This document shows, in pieces, positions 33,343 to 43,344 of a stretch of 64,000 nt of DNA. The position numbers were made by a program, and so were the translations under genes. Within the stretch, counting starts at the first letter, position 1. The number at the start of each line of letters is the position of its first letter. The notes beneath the pieces are model-generated. The model had not been told where the DNA came from. It ran no database searches and saw only the letters and a program-made list of their open reading frames with translations. The DNA comes from JBQTKD01 sp052386455. GTDB taxonomy: Bacteria > Actinomycetota > Actinomycetes > Sporichthyales > Sporichthyaceae. Location: the NCBI GenBank assembly GCA_052386455.1, contig JBQTKD010000003.1:1-64000 (forward strand). Reading direction: 5' to 3'.

Positions 33343-35988
33343 GTGGCAGCCCTCGCGTCCGCCTCCTACGGCGCCCGTCGCCGCACCATTCGCGTCTTGG
33401 CCCTGATCGGCGCGCTGCTCGGCATCACCTACGTGCTGCTGACCCAGACCGCAGCCCTGGACACCGCCCGGCTCTTCGAGAACGCCGGCGAGAGCTCGAT
33501 CCTCGGCCCGCCCGTGCTGCTGCCCTGGTGGTCGCTGGTCCTGATGTTCGCCGCAGCCGAGGCCGTCGTGCTGCACATCCAGGTCCAGCGCGAGGCCCAG
33601 ACGGTCTCGCTGTCCGAGATCCCGCTGGTCGTCGGCCTGTTCATGGCCGAGCCGGTGTCGTTGCTCGTCGGACGCACCCTCGGCTCGTTCCTCGTCTTCA
33701 CCCTTCAGCGCCGGCAGGCACCGATCAAGGTCGCCTTCAACACCGCCCTGGTCCTCGCCAGCGGCAGCATCGCACTGACCGTCTGGTCGCTCACCTTCGC
33801 CGAGATCCAGTCCGGCCCGCAGGCCTGGGCCGGCGTCTTCGCCGCCCTCGTCGCCGCCGGCACGTTCGACGCGATCGCCACGACGATGGCGATCGCCTGC
33901 TACGAGAACTCCGTAAAGCTGCGCCGCGTCCTCCGCGAGATCGCGTCGGCCGGCACCCTCGCCGCCGCAGTCGGCACCGTTGGCCTGGTTGCGGCCACCG
34001 CGATCTCCTACGACGTCCGCAGCGCGTTCCTCGTCGAGGCCGCGGGCGCCCTGCTGCTGTTGGCCTACCGGGCCTACGCCAGCCTCCGCGAGCGCCACGA
34101 GAGCCTCGAGCAGCTCTACCACTTCTCCGAGGTCGTCTCCGGCGCCCACGACGTCGACACGGTACTGCGCAGCGTCCTGGAGCAGGCCCGCGAGCTGCTG
34201 CGCGCCGACCGCGCCGAGTTCCTCGGCGCGAACTTCCCCGGCGCCCTCGCGCCGCACCGGATGACTCTGCTCTCCGACGGCTTTCAACAGGGCGAGCCTG
34301 CGAGCCGCATTCAGTACAGTCCGGCCACCGAAGGCCAGGCCGACGACCCCGTCGTCCTCGAGGTGCGCCGCGAGCGCCGCTCGATTCTCATCGTCCGAAA
34401 CACCCGCGACTCGGCACAGCGCAAGTGGCTGGACAAGCACGGCCTGCGCGAGGCGATCCTCGTCCCGCTCCACATGGACGGGGCCATCGTCGGCACCCTG
34501 TCCGTCGCCAACCGCCTCGGCGAGGTCCGCGGCTACGACCAGGGCGACGTGCGCCTGCTGGAGACCGTCGCCAACCACGCCGGCGTCGCCCTGAAGTCCG
34601 GCAGCCTCATCGCCCGGCTCTCGCACGAGGCGCACCACGACACGCTCACCGGCCTGCCGAACCGGCACCTGCTCCAGCAGGAGCTCGACGCCGCGATCGC
34701 CGACGTCCGCGCCGGCCGCTCGCGCGGCTGCGCAGTGATGATCTCCGACCTGAACGGGTTCAAGGAGGTCAACGACACCCTCGGCCACCAGCACGGCGAC
34801 GAGCTGCTCCGGACCGTCGCCCGGTCCTTCGTGGTGGCTGCGGCCGGCCGCGCGCTGGTCGCCCGCCTCGGCGGCGACGAGTTCGCGATGCTGATCACCG
34901 ACGTCGACGACGCCGCGGCCGCCTTCACCCTCGCCAGCGAAATCGTCAACTCGCTGACCTCGCCGACCCGGATCGACGGCGTCAGCGTCGAGGTCAGCGC
35001 CTCGATCGGCGTCGCCATGGCCCCGTCCCACGCCGAGGACGCCTCCGGCCTGCTCAAGCGGGCCGACGTCGCGATGTACGCGGCCAAGGCCAACGGCGGC
35101 GGCGTGCGCCTCTACGACGACGGCCTGCAGGAGGCCGCGAACCCGAGCCGCCTCACCCTCGTCTCCGACCTCCGGTCCGCGATCCGCGACGGCGGCATCG
35201 AGGCGTGGGTCCAGCCCAAGGCCGCGTTGGCCGACGGCCGGGTCACCGGGGTCGAGGCCCTGGCCCGCTGGCGCCACCCGGTCGACGGCGTTCGCAGCCC
35301 GGCCGAGTTCCTGGCCGTTGCCGAGGCGAACGGCATGATCGGCGCGCTCACCGAGGCAATGCTCGACTCCGCGCTGTCGGCCTGCGCCTCGTGGCTCGCC
35401 GAGGGCGTGACCACCGGCGTCGCGGTCAACGTCTCTCCGCGCAGCCTCAAGGACCCGAGCTTCGTGGACACGGTCGCCGAGGCGCTGCGCCGCAGCGGCG
35501 TCGCGGCGAACCTGCTGACCATCGAGATCACCGAGACCAGCCTGATGGCGGACAGCCCGCAGGCCATCGACCTGCTCTACCGGCTCAGCGGTCTCGGGGT
35601 GCGGCTGTCCATCGACGACTTCGGCACCGGCTACTCCTCGCTGGCGTACCTGCGACGCCTGCCGGTCGACGAGGTCAAGCTCGACCGCGAGTTCACCTCG
35701 CGCATCGTCGCCGAGCCGAAGGTCATGATGATCGTCCGCTCGATCGCCGACCTGGCCACCAACATGGGCATCGCGATCGTGGCCGAGGGCGTCGAGGACG
35801 AGGCCACGTGGAACGCGCTCGCCGAGCTCGGCGTGCAGTCCGCGCAGGGCTACCACCTCGGCCGTCCCATGCCGGCCGAGGACTTCGTGGACTGGTCCAA
35901 CCGCTATCACGCGGCCCTGCCCGCGACCCCGCGCGCCGACGTCAAGGTGCCCGGCCGGCGGCGCCGCAACAGCGCGGGTGTCGCGTAG
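33343..35988 (+). CDS. Membrane GAF-GGDEF-EAL cyclic-di-GMP turnover protein
   Basis: 881-aa protein. Residues ~15-240 hold about seven to eight membrane segments (MASE-like sensor), ~255-425 a GAF domain, ~440-600 a GGDEF domain with intact LGGDEFAML and DTLTGLPNR, and ~615-860 an EAL domain with intact VEALARW, ITETS, DDFGTGYSSL and VAEGVED. Both diguanylate cyclase and phosphodiesterase sites look active. It controls cyclic-di-GMP, which in actinobacteria governs development and motility. GTG 33343 starts VAALASAS. No partner gene is adjacent. Confidence 0.93.
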   Translation: MAALASASYGARRRTIRVLALIGALLGITYVLLTQTAALDTARLFENAGESSILGPPVLLPWWSLVLMFAAAEAVVLHIQVQREAQTVSLSEIPLVVGLFMAEPVSLLVGRTLGSFLVFTLQRRQAPIKVAFNTALVLASGSIALTVWSLTFAEIQSGPQAWAGVFAALVAAGTFDAIATTMAIACYENSVKLRRVLREIASAGTLAAAVGTVGLVAATAISYDVRSAFLVEAAGALLLLAYRAYASLRERHESLEQLYHFSEVVSGAHDVDTVLRSVLEQARELLRADRAEFLGANFPGALAPHRMTLLSDGFQQGEPASRIQYSPATEGQADDPVVLEVRRERRSILIVRNTRDSAQRKWLDKHGLREAILVPLHMDGAIVGTLSVANRLGEVRGYDQGDVRLLETVANHAGVALKSGSLIARLSHEAHHDTLTGLPNRHLLQQELDAAIADVRAGRSRGCAVMISDLNGFKEVNDTLGHQHGDELLRTVARSFVVAAAGRALVARLGGDEFAMLITDVDDAAAAFTLASEIVNSLTSPTRIDGVSVEVSASIGVAMAPSHAEDASGLLKRADVAMYAAKANGGGVRLYDDGLQEAANPSRLTLVSDLRSAIRDGGIEAWVQPKAALADGRVTGVEALARWRHPVDGVRSPAEFLAVAEANGMIGALTEAMLDSALSACASWLAEGVTTGVAVNVSPRSLKDPSFVDTVAEALRRSGVAANLLTIEITETSLMADSPQAIDLLYRLSGLGVRLSIDDFGTGYSSLAYLRRLPVDEVKLDREFTSRIVAEPKVMMIVRSIADLATNMGIAIVAEGVEDEATWNALAELGVQSAQGYHLGRPMPAEDFVDWSNRYHAALPATPRADVKVPGRRRRNSAGVA

Positions 35989-36186
35989 CCGCAAGCTCTT
36001 ACCCACTCCGGCGGGATTCACTCGATCGGGTGATCGTGCAAAGGCCCGGCGCGTCGGACTTTTGCTAATTCGTCACTTTTGGGCATGATTGCGGCGCTGC
36101 ACCGCCGAAGTCCGAACGGACTCGCACGAGGCACGAGATCGCTGGGGAAGGCGTCTCTCGGCCGAAGCGAAACCTGGAGGAACTCG

Positions 36187-36684
36187 GTGCCCATCACCCG
36201 TGGAGTGCTCTACGTGCACTCCGCACAATCTGCAATGTGCTCCCACGTCGAGTGGGCGGTGCAGGGCGTCCTCGGTGTCCCGGTCAAGTGCGACTGGACG
36301 CCGCAACCCATCGCGCCGCAGCAGTGGCGTACGGAGTTGTCCTGGCAGGGAGAGCCCGGTACGGGCGCCCTACTGGCTTCGGCCCTGCGTCCGCACGGCC
36401 TACGCTTCGAGGTCACCGAAGAACCCTCCGGCGGCCACGAGGGCGCCCGGTACAGCTTCTCGCCGACCCTCGGGGTCTACCACGCGGCCATCGGCCCGCA
36501 CGGCGACATCATGATCAACGAGGACCGGCTGCGGGTCGCCATCGCCCGCGCCCGAGAGACCGAGGACCTCGACCTGTCCGACGAACTCGAGCTCATGCTC
36601 GGTCAGCCGTGGGACGACGAACTCGAGCCGTTCCGCAACGCCGGCGAAGGCGCCCCGGTGCGCTGGCTCCACCGCGTCGGATAA
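36187..36684 (+). CDS. DUF3145 domain-containing protein
   Basis: 165-aa DUF3145 protein, conserved in actinobacteria and often encoded next to the fab operon. Characteristic sequence: TRGVLYVHSAQSAMCSHVEW, WTPQPIAPQQWRTELSWQGE and EDLDLSDELELMLGQPWDDE. Function unknown; the location near fatty-acid genes suggests a link. GTG 36187 has GGAGG 6 nt upstream. A perfect palindrome GTCCGAACGGAC at 36110-36121 lies in its promoter region. Confidence 0.92.
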   Translation: MPITRGVLYVHSAQSAMCSHVEWAVQGVLGVPVKCDWTPQPIAPQQWRTELSWQGEPGTGALLASALRPHGLRFEVTEEPSGGHEGARYSFSPTLGVYHAAIGPHGDIMINEDRLRVAIARARETEDLDLSDELELMLGQPWDDELEPFRNAGEGAPVRWLHRVG

Positions 36685-36836
36685 CGACTTGGGCAAGGGC
36701 TCTCGCGAACCGCATGAACTGCATCGAATAGGGGCACACAGGCTCTCGGAGCATCGAACCCCAAGAACGTGGCCGCCGGCGCCCGCCCGGTGATCGAAGA
36801 GTCCCGGCTAGTCCAGGGCGGCCACACCACGTACGG
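36685..36836 (+). other. Unassigned transcribed-looking region before a strong terminator
   Basis: About 150 bp between the DUF3145 stop and a strong hairpin. No tRNA or known RNA was recognised. A short open frame (reading NPKNVAAGARPVIEESRLVQ) runs through it without a convincing start codon. It may be a 3' UTR, a small RNA or a tiny gene. Confidence 0.3.
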
Positions 36837-36869
36837 CGAGCCGGCGGGCGCATATGCCCCGCCGGCTCG
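36837..36869 (+). terminator. Intrinsic terminator
   Basis: 12-bp perfect stem CGAGCCGGCGGG / CCCGCCGGCTCG with a 9-nt loop, followed by CTGCGGTTTTGATGG. It ends the DUF3145 transcript or whatever small RNA precedes it. Confidence 0.75.
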
Positions 36870-37013
36870 CTGCGGTTTTGATGGCGCGGTTTGATGTGAG
36901 CCAGGTCACAATCTTTTACCGGTCTGTCACACGACACGCCTGCCCGATGACGCTGCCGAAACCCTGGTGGCTCAGGTTGAAGTGGCTGGATCGAGTGCGT
37001 GGGGAGGACGGGG

Positions 37014-37337
37014 ATGTACTACTACGAGCTCTGCACGTTCTGTGGTGGCTTCGGGCAGCCCGGCCCCGGATGTTCCTGCGACAAGCCCTGCCGCTTCGGT
37101 GGCTGTCCGGCGCACATCGAGCGCCAGCGTGCGGCCGGCGTCGAGTGCGTGACCTACTCGCCGGAGTACGAACCCCAGGCCGTGCCGGTGCTGGCGCGGC
37201 CGCGCCGGTCCACCGAGGATCTGTGCCGCAACTGCCGCTCGGCACCGGCGACGACCTCCCGCGGCGGGTACGCGTGCTGCGACGGCTGCTCGGTCGAGGC
37301 CGACCTGCCCGTCCACATGCGGCGCAGCCCCGCCTAG
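37014..37337 (+). CDS. Cys-rich zinc-finger-like protein
   Basis: 107-aa protein rich in CxxC-type pairs: YELCTFCGGF, GCSCDKPCRFGGCPAH, LCRNCRSAP and YACCDGCSVE. The spacing suggests two or three zinc-binding knuckles. Start ATG 37014 has GGGGAGG at 37001. It converges on accD. No named family recognised. Confidence 0.7.
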   Translation: MYYYELCTFCGGFGQPGPGCSCDKPCRFGGCPAHIERQRAAGVECVTYSPEYEPQAVPVLARPRRSTEDLCRNCRSAPATTSRGGYACCDGCSVEADLPVHMRRSPA

Positions 37338-37366
37338 CTCCACTGCCTGCGCTCATCCGTAAGCGG

Positions 37367-38749
37367 CTAGAGCGGGATGTTCCCGTGCGTGGCGCGGGCC
37401 GGCGGCGCGGCGGCCAGGGCGACGGCGACGGCGCTGCGGGTCCGCGCGGGCGCGACGACCTCGTCGACGACGCCCAGTTCGAGGGCGGCGTCGAGTCCGC
37501 CGCGCTTCGCGTGCTCCTCGGCCAGCGCGGCCTCCAGGGCGGGCCGCTCGGCCTCGGAGACCGCGGCGAGCTTGCGGCGGTGCAGGATGCGCACGGCGGC
37601 CACCGGGCCCATGACCTCGATCTCGGCGCCGGGCCAGGCGAACACCTTCGTGGCTCCGAGCGAGCGGGAGTTCATCGCAATGTAGGCGCCGCCGTAGGCC
37701 TTGCGGGTCACGACGGTGACGCGGGGGACCACGGCGGCGGCGAAGGCGTGCAGCAGCTTCGCGCCGCGGCGCACGACCCCGTCCCACTCCTGCCCGACGC
37801 CGGGCAGGTAGCCGGGGACGTCGACGAGCACGACGAGCGGGATGCCGAAGGCGTCGCACATCCGCACGAAGCGCGCCGCCTTCTCGGCGCTCGGCCAGTC
37901 CAGGCAGCCGCCGAGCCGTAGCGGGTTGTTGGCGACGACGCCGACGGTCCGCCCGCCCAGTCGGCCCAGGCCGGTCAGGACGTTCGGAGCGAACTCGGCG
38001 TGCAGGACGGCGAGGGTGCCGGAGTCCAGGAGCGCCTCGACGATCGGCCGGACGTCGTAGGCGCGGCGCGGCGAGTCGGGCATGTCGGCGGCGAGGTCCG
38101 CATCGTGGACGGTGGCCAGGTCGAAGATTCCCTGACGGGCCATCAGGTCGACGAGTGTGCGGGTGGACTCGAAGGCCCCGTCGGCGTCCTCTGCGACGAC
38201 GTGCACCAGGCCGGTGCGCCGGCCGTGCGGTTCGGGCCCGCCGAGCAGGGCGGCGTCGGCGTACTCGCCGGTGACGGTCGCGACGACGTCCGGTCCGGTG
38301 ACGAACACCCGGCCCTCGGGCGCGAGCACGACGATGTCGGTGAGCGCGGGCCCGTACGCGGCGCCGCCCGCGGCCGGGCCGAGTACCAGGGACAGTTGGG
38401 GGATCTTGCCGGAGGCCAGGGTCATCGCCGTGAACACCCGTCCGACGGCGTCGAGACCCGCGGCCCCCTCGGTGAGCCGCGCCCCGCCCGAGTGCCAGAG
38501 CCCGACGATCGGGCACTGCTCCCGCATCGCGACCGCGTAGGCCTCCTCGACGACCGCGCACCCCGCCGCGCCCATCGCCCCGCCCATGACCGCGGGGTCG
38601 GCCGCGAAGGCCACGACGGGCGTCCCGTGTACCGACCCGGTCGCCGACCGGAAGCCATCGTCCCCGCCGCCCCCGAGCGGCAGGACGCTCCCGGCGTCGA
38701 GCAACCGCGTCAGCCGCGCGCCGGGATCGGTTTCGTACGGTTCGGCCAT
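37367..38749 (-). CDS. Acyl-CoA carboxylase carboxyltransferase (beta) subunit
   Basis: 460-aa carboxyltransferase with both halves of the crotonase-like fold. N-terminal acyl-CoA site: GLWHSGGARLTEGAAG. C-terminal carboxybiotin site: VDVPGYLPGVGQEWDGVVRR, with KAYGGAYIAMNSR and WPGAEIEVMGP. It supplies malonyl-CoA for fatty-acid synthesis. In mycobacteria accD6 directly follows the kas/fab genes; here it is the distal member of the same block, separated from fabF by a toxin/immunity insertion. ATG 38749 (MAEPYETDPG). Shorter than AccD5-type (~530 aa) proteins. Confidence 0.92.
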   Translation of the reverse strand: MAEPYETDPGARLTRLLDAGSVLPLGGGGDDGFRSATGSVHGTPVVAFAADPAVMGGAMGAAGCAVVEEAYAVAMREQCPIVGLWHSGGARLTEGAAGLDAVGRVFTAMTLASGKIPQLSLVLGPAAGGAAYGPALTDIVVLAPEGRVFVTGPDVVATVTGEYADAALLGGPEPHGRRTGLVHVVAEDADGAFESTRTLVDLMARQGIFDLATVHDADLAADMPDSPRRAYDVRPIVEALLDSGTLAVLHAEFAPNVLTGLGRLGGRTVGVVANNPLRLGGCLDWPSAEKAARFVRMCDAFGIPLVVLVDVPGYLPGVGQEWDGVVRRGAKLLHAFAAAVVPRVTVVTRKAYGGAYIAMNSRSLGATKVFAWPGAEIEVMGPVAAVRILHRRKLAAVSEAERPALEAALAEEHAKRGGLDAALELGVVDEVVAPARTRSAVAVALAAAPPARATHGNIPL

Positions 38750-38868
38750 ACCCCAAAGGATCCCGCATCTTCTGTCCGCGAGTGGCTCTATCGCCGAGCC
38801 GGGAAGGCGCGAAACGCCCTTCCGAAGAGCACGGAGAGTCGAGGGCTGGCGCGCCCGTGCACCGCCGC

Positions 38869-39264
38869 CTACTCGTCGGGGCAGCCGCCGCGTCCGGTGG
38901 CGCGCAGCTCGGCCTCGTGCGGTTCGATGCGTTCGTTCTTGCCGTCGAGACCCGCGACCCAGTCGTAGCCGGAGATGTCGACGCCGTTTCGGCTGTCGCG
39001 GATGAAACCCGCGCCGTAGCCGATGGTCTCGGGTAGGACGAAGCGTTCGTTGAGAAGGGCCCAGTCCTCGTCGGTGATCATGCGGGTGAGGGCGCAGTCC
39101 TGGCCGCCGGCTCGGGGGACGACGCCCCACGGCTCGTCCCAGTCCATGATCAAGTGGCCGCGTTCCTCGACGAGGAAGCGGATCAGAGGCTTCAGGTGCT
39201 GCCAGCCGGGCCACTTCTGGCGGCCGCCGGGAATGACCTCGCGGTCGTCGTTCGTACTCGTCAC
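38869..39264 (-). CDS. Probable immunity protein for the adjacent polymorphic toxin
   Basis: 131-aa acidic soluble protein (MTSTNDDREVIPGGRQKW ... RFLVEERGHLIMDWDEPWG ... LPETIGYGAGFIRDSRNG). No named family recognised. Its GTG overlaps the TGA of the T7SS-type toxin gene (GTGA). A small gene coupled directly downstream of a polymorphic toxin is usually the cognate immunity factor (inference). It lies between fabF and accD. Confidence 0.6.
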   Translation of the reverse strand: MTSTNDDREVIPGGRQKWPGWQHLKPLIRFLVEERGHLIMDWDEPWGVVPRAGGQDCALTRMITDEDWALLNERFVLPETIGYGAGFIRDSRNGVDISGYDWVAGLDGKNERIEPHEAELRATGRGGCPDE

Positions 39265-41231
39265 GGTGTTTCCTCCTCGGTGCGGTCGACGGCGGCTGCG
39301 GTGCCGACGACGGCGGCGTCCCGAACCGTGTCGGCGGTGCCGTGCATGCCGCCCTCGATGCGCCCGGCGGCGCGTTCGGCGGCCGGGTCCAGCGGCAGGT
39401 GGGCAGGCAAGGAGTCGTCGACGTGAACGAACCGGGGATCCTCCACGCTCGCGCGCAGGGTTCCCGGGTCGAACACGTGCGGGTCCACCTCCACGAGCCG
39501 ACCGGAGGCGAGCCCTGCGTCGATGTCGACCCAGGCCAGGGTCCCACTGCCGGGTCCCAGGTGCGGGTTGGCCAGCGCGGTCGCGGTCGCTCCGTCCAGG
39601 CCCCCGTCCTGCACCTGGAAGGCTCGGACGTCCTCGCGGTGACGGGGTTGTTCGACGCCGTCGGTGTCCCACGCCCGTTCGGGAGCGGTCTGCCCGTTCT
39701 CGAAGAACCGGGCCGCGTCCGAACCGGGCGGGTCGGTCGTGCCAAGGCGATCGTCGCGGATCCAGATCCTGGTCCCCGCCGCGTAGGTCCGTGGGACCCA
39801 CTGGTCGGCCTGCTGGAACGGCGAGCGGAGTTGGATCGCCATCGCCCGCCCGGCCGGGGTTCCGAGGTTCACCCGGTTGTCGATGAGCCGTTGCCGATAG
39901 GCCGCCAACGGCAGCTTGTCGATGTCGGTCCCGCGGGACCGATGCCAGGCCAGGGTGTCGCGGGCCGCGTTCAGCCGGCCGGTCGCGGTCGCGGCCTTGG
40001 CGGCCCCGGCCGCCCCGACCGTGGCGGCGAGTGCGACCAGGTCCGGCAGGAGCCGTCCCGCGGCGCGTGCCGGGTCGTCGCGGAACGCCTCGGTGTCGAC
40101 CACGGCCGTGAACACCGCCCCGGCGGGGTTGCGGGCGATGTCCCGGGCGGTGTCGCGGACCGCGCCCCAGATCGCCTCCCACGTCGCGGCATAGCCCTGC
40201 GGGTCGGTGCGGTAGCGGACCGGCTGCACCGCCATGACCAGATCCACCACCGCGATCGGTGCCGCGACCAGCGTCCCGACTCCCTCGACCAGACCCAGCC
40301 CGACGCTTGCGACCGTACGGCGCAGCCCCGCGAAGAACCCCGACTCCCGCGGGGCACCCTCCCGCGCCTCCCCGAGAGTCTGGACGAGGGATCGGGCCGC
40401 GACCGCCGCCTCGTCGCGGGCCTGGGCGAGCATCTGCGCGGCGCGATGCAGTTCGGCGTCGGGATCGGCCGGGCCGCCGACCGGTGCCGCGCCCACGATC
40501 GCGCCGCGGGCCGCGGCCGAGGCGAGTTCGGCGGCCTGCCACCGGTCGAACGCCAGACGTGCCAGGGACCGGGCCGCCTCCAGCGCCTCGGCGTAGCGGG
40601 CACACGCTCGGGCGGCGTCGTCGAACGCGTTCTGCGCGGTCCGCAACCGTCGATCGAGCAGCGTCAGGTCGCCGACCGCGGCCTCCGCACTCGCCCCGCT
40701 CCACCCCGAGATTCCACCGCGGCCCAGATCCGCGCGCGCCTGCGCCGCCGCTTCGGCGAACCCCGCCAGTCGCCGCGCGAGCGACCGAACCTCGTCCGGC
40801 TCGCCCGGAATCAACTGCGTCCAGTGCGTGGCGGCGGACAACTGCACCGCGACCCCGACCGGGCTGCCGCGGACCACCCGTGGCGGATCGGGGAACCGCG
40901 GCGCCGGCGTCGGCGAGGGCTCGAAGACCACCGGTGCCGTCCCGGCACTGGCCGCCGCGGCCAGGCGGCGCTCGATTGCGTCGAACACCTCCGCGGTGTG
41001 CCACAGCGAATCGGCCAGGTCCTCGGCCTGCGCGCCGATCCACCCGAGCCCGTGCCCCCACGCGGCGAGGAAGTCGACGATCGCCTGCTCCGCGGCGACC
41101 GACCCGCTCGCGGCCGCCCACCCACCGGCCCGTCCCGCGTCTCCGGCGAGCTCCTCGGCCACCATCGCGACCGCACGCAGACCCCGCGACGCACGCGCCA
41201 ACGCGTCGGTGTCCACCCGCAGATCGACCAC
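39261..41231 (-). CDS. WXG100-like/T7SS-associated polymorphic toxin
   Basis: 656-aa protein. The N-terminal ~300 aa are long Ala-rich helices with ESX-substrate character (W-x-G at AWGHGLG, GISGWSGASAEAAVGDLTLL). A hydrophobic region follows (VGLGLVEGVGTLVAAPIAVV). The C-terminal ~250 aa are a compact, polar putative effector domain (YAAGTRIWIRDDRLGTTD, LAWVDIDAGLASGRLVEVDP). No signal peptide. This N-terminal-helical plus variable C-terminal layout is typical of T7SS/LXG-like toxins. GTG 41231 has GCGAGG upstream. The enzymatic activity of the tip is not recognisable. Confidence 0.65.
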   Translation of the reverse strand: MVDLRVDTDALARASRGLRAVAMVAEELAGDAGRAGGWAAASGSVAAEQAIVDFLAAWGHGLGWIGAQAEDLADSLWHTAEVFDAIERRLAAAASAGTAPVVFEPSPTPAPRFPDPPRVVRGSPVGVAVQLSAATHWTQLIPGEPDEVRSLARRLAGFAEAAAQARADLGRGGISGWSGASAEAAVGDLTLLDRRLRTAQNAFDDAARACARYAEALEAARSLARLAFDRWQAAELASAAARGAIVGAAPVGGPADPDAELHRAAQMLAQARDEAAVAARSLVQTLGEAREGAPRESGFFAGLRRTVASVGLGLVEGVGTLVAAPIAVVDLVMAVQPVRYRTDPQGYAATWEAIWGAVRDTARDIARNPAGAVFTAVVDTEAFRDDPARAAGRLLPDLVALAATVGAAGAAKAATATGRLNAARDTLAWHRSRGTDIDKLPLAAYRQRLIDNRVNLGTPAGRAMAIQLRSPFQQADQWVPRTYAAGTRIWIRDDRLGTTDPPGSDAARFFENGQTAPERAWDTDGVEQPRHREDVRAFQVQDGGLDGATATALANPHLGPGSGTLAWVDIDAGLASGRLVEVDPHVFDPGTLRASVEDPRFVHVDDSLPAHLPLDPAAERAAGRIEGGMHGTADTVRDAAVVGTAAAVDRTEEETP

Positions 41232-41391
41232 GATGCCTCGCCCTCGCCGCCCGCTCAACCCGGCCGAGCATGCCGGCGGTGAGGCACGTGCTCAATCGTC
41301 GAACGCTGGTGCACGCACGCGGCCCACGGTCGGGGCTCCCGGTGCGGTCGGTGTCCACATGGTGGGACACCGCGACCCGGGCAACCGGTTT

Positions 41392-41439
41392 GGCAGGCGT
41401 GTCAGCCGGAATGGCTCCACGAACCGGGACAAACCCGGC
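41392..41439 (-). repeat. 48-bp dispersed repeat, copy 2
   Basis: The minus strand reads GCCGGGTTTGTCCCGGTTCG onwards, matching the block at 17477-17524 with about nine mismatches in 48. Opposite orientation to copy 1. Confidence 0.55.
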
Positions 41440-41471
41440 GCCGCAGCGACCATTGCGGATGACGTGTTCCA

Positions 41472-41558
41472 ACAGGACTCAATCGGCTCGGGATCGCGAA
41501 GAGCCGCTCGCAAGCTCGCAAACAGGCTCTTCGCGCTCCGCTCGCCTCAATCGCCTGT
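41472..41558 (+). repeat. REP-like hairpin element, copy 1
   Basis: Left end ACAGGACTCAATCGGCTCGG, right end CTCGCCTCAATCGCCTGT, and an 11-bp internal inverted repeat CGCGAAGAGCC / GGCTCTTCGCG. The ends are shared with the element at 53834-53909 while the internal stem differs in sequence but keeps its pairing. Confidence 0.55.
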
Positions 41559-41663
41559 GCGCGACGTTTCTGCTGCGCCCCACGTGCGCAGCGGGGCGGG
41601 TGGGGCAGAGCGCAACCGACCCCGCGCCCGGGATCGGCGCGGGGTCGGTAACTGCGGGCTGCG

Positions 41664-42902
<1,239 letters not shown>

Positions 42903-43030
42903 GACTGGCTCCTCGTGAGGCAGCCCGGAACGGGCGTACTGAAACAACTGCCGGTGGGAACTCTTTGGTTCCCGAGGGTCCCGCCCCTGGCTGTCTTCGT
43001 TGGGTCAGCCAAGGGGTGTGCGTCGGGGGT

Positions 43031-43276
43031 CTAGGCGTTGGCGGCGATGAACTTGACGGCGTCGCCGACGGTCTCGAGGTTCTTGACCTCGTCGTCCGGG
43101 ATCTTCACGCCGAAGCGCTCCTCGGCGGCCACGATGACCTCGACCATCGACAGCGAGTCGATGTCCAGGTCCGCGATGAAGGCCTTGTCCGGCTGCACGT
43201 CCTCGGCCGGGATTCCGACGATCTCGTTGACGATCTCGCCCAGGCCTTCGACGATCTCGGCCTCGGTTGCTGCCAT
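43031..43276 (-). CDS. acpP: Acyl carrier protein
   Basis: 81-aa acidic four-helix ACP. The 4'-phosphopantetheine attachment Ser is in DLDIDSLSMVEVI. It carries growing acyl chains between FabD, FabH and FabF. Starts MAATEAEIVEGL at ATG 43276, 68 bp after fabH. Confidence 0.97.
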   Translation of the reverse strand: MAATEAEIVEGLGEIVNEIVGIPAEDVQPDKAFIADLDIDSLSMVEVIVAAEERFGVKIPDDEVKNLETVGDAVKFIAANA

Positions 43277-43344
43277 GGTGGAACTCCTTCTGCGGTGGTT
43301 GCACGGTTTCGAGTTGGCACTGCTTGGTGAAAACTGAGGGTGGG

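Larger units (their letters stand above)
41232..41663. other. Gene-free region between toxin and fabF
   Basis: 432 bp without a supported gene. It holds an inverted repeat GGTGTCC-N8-GGACACC (41350-41371), the 48-bp dispersed repeat (41392-41439) and the hairpin element (41472-41558). The concentration of repeats at one edge of the toxin insertion suggests a recombination-prone junction. Confidence 0.6.

Noticed and set aside
36690..36836. tmRNA or tRNA in the gap after DUF3145
   Set aside because: No tRNA-like ends, T loop or ALAA-type tag sequence could be folded or read.
36854..37921. 355-aa plus-strand frame over the zinc-finger gene and accD
   Set aside because: Low-complexity antisense of accD, no start or family support.
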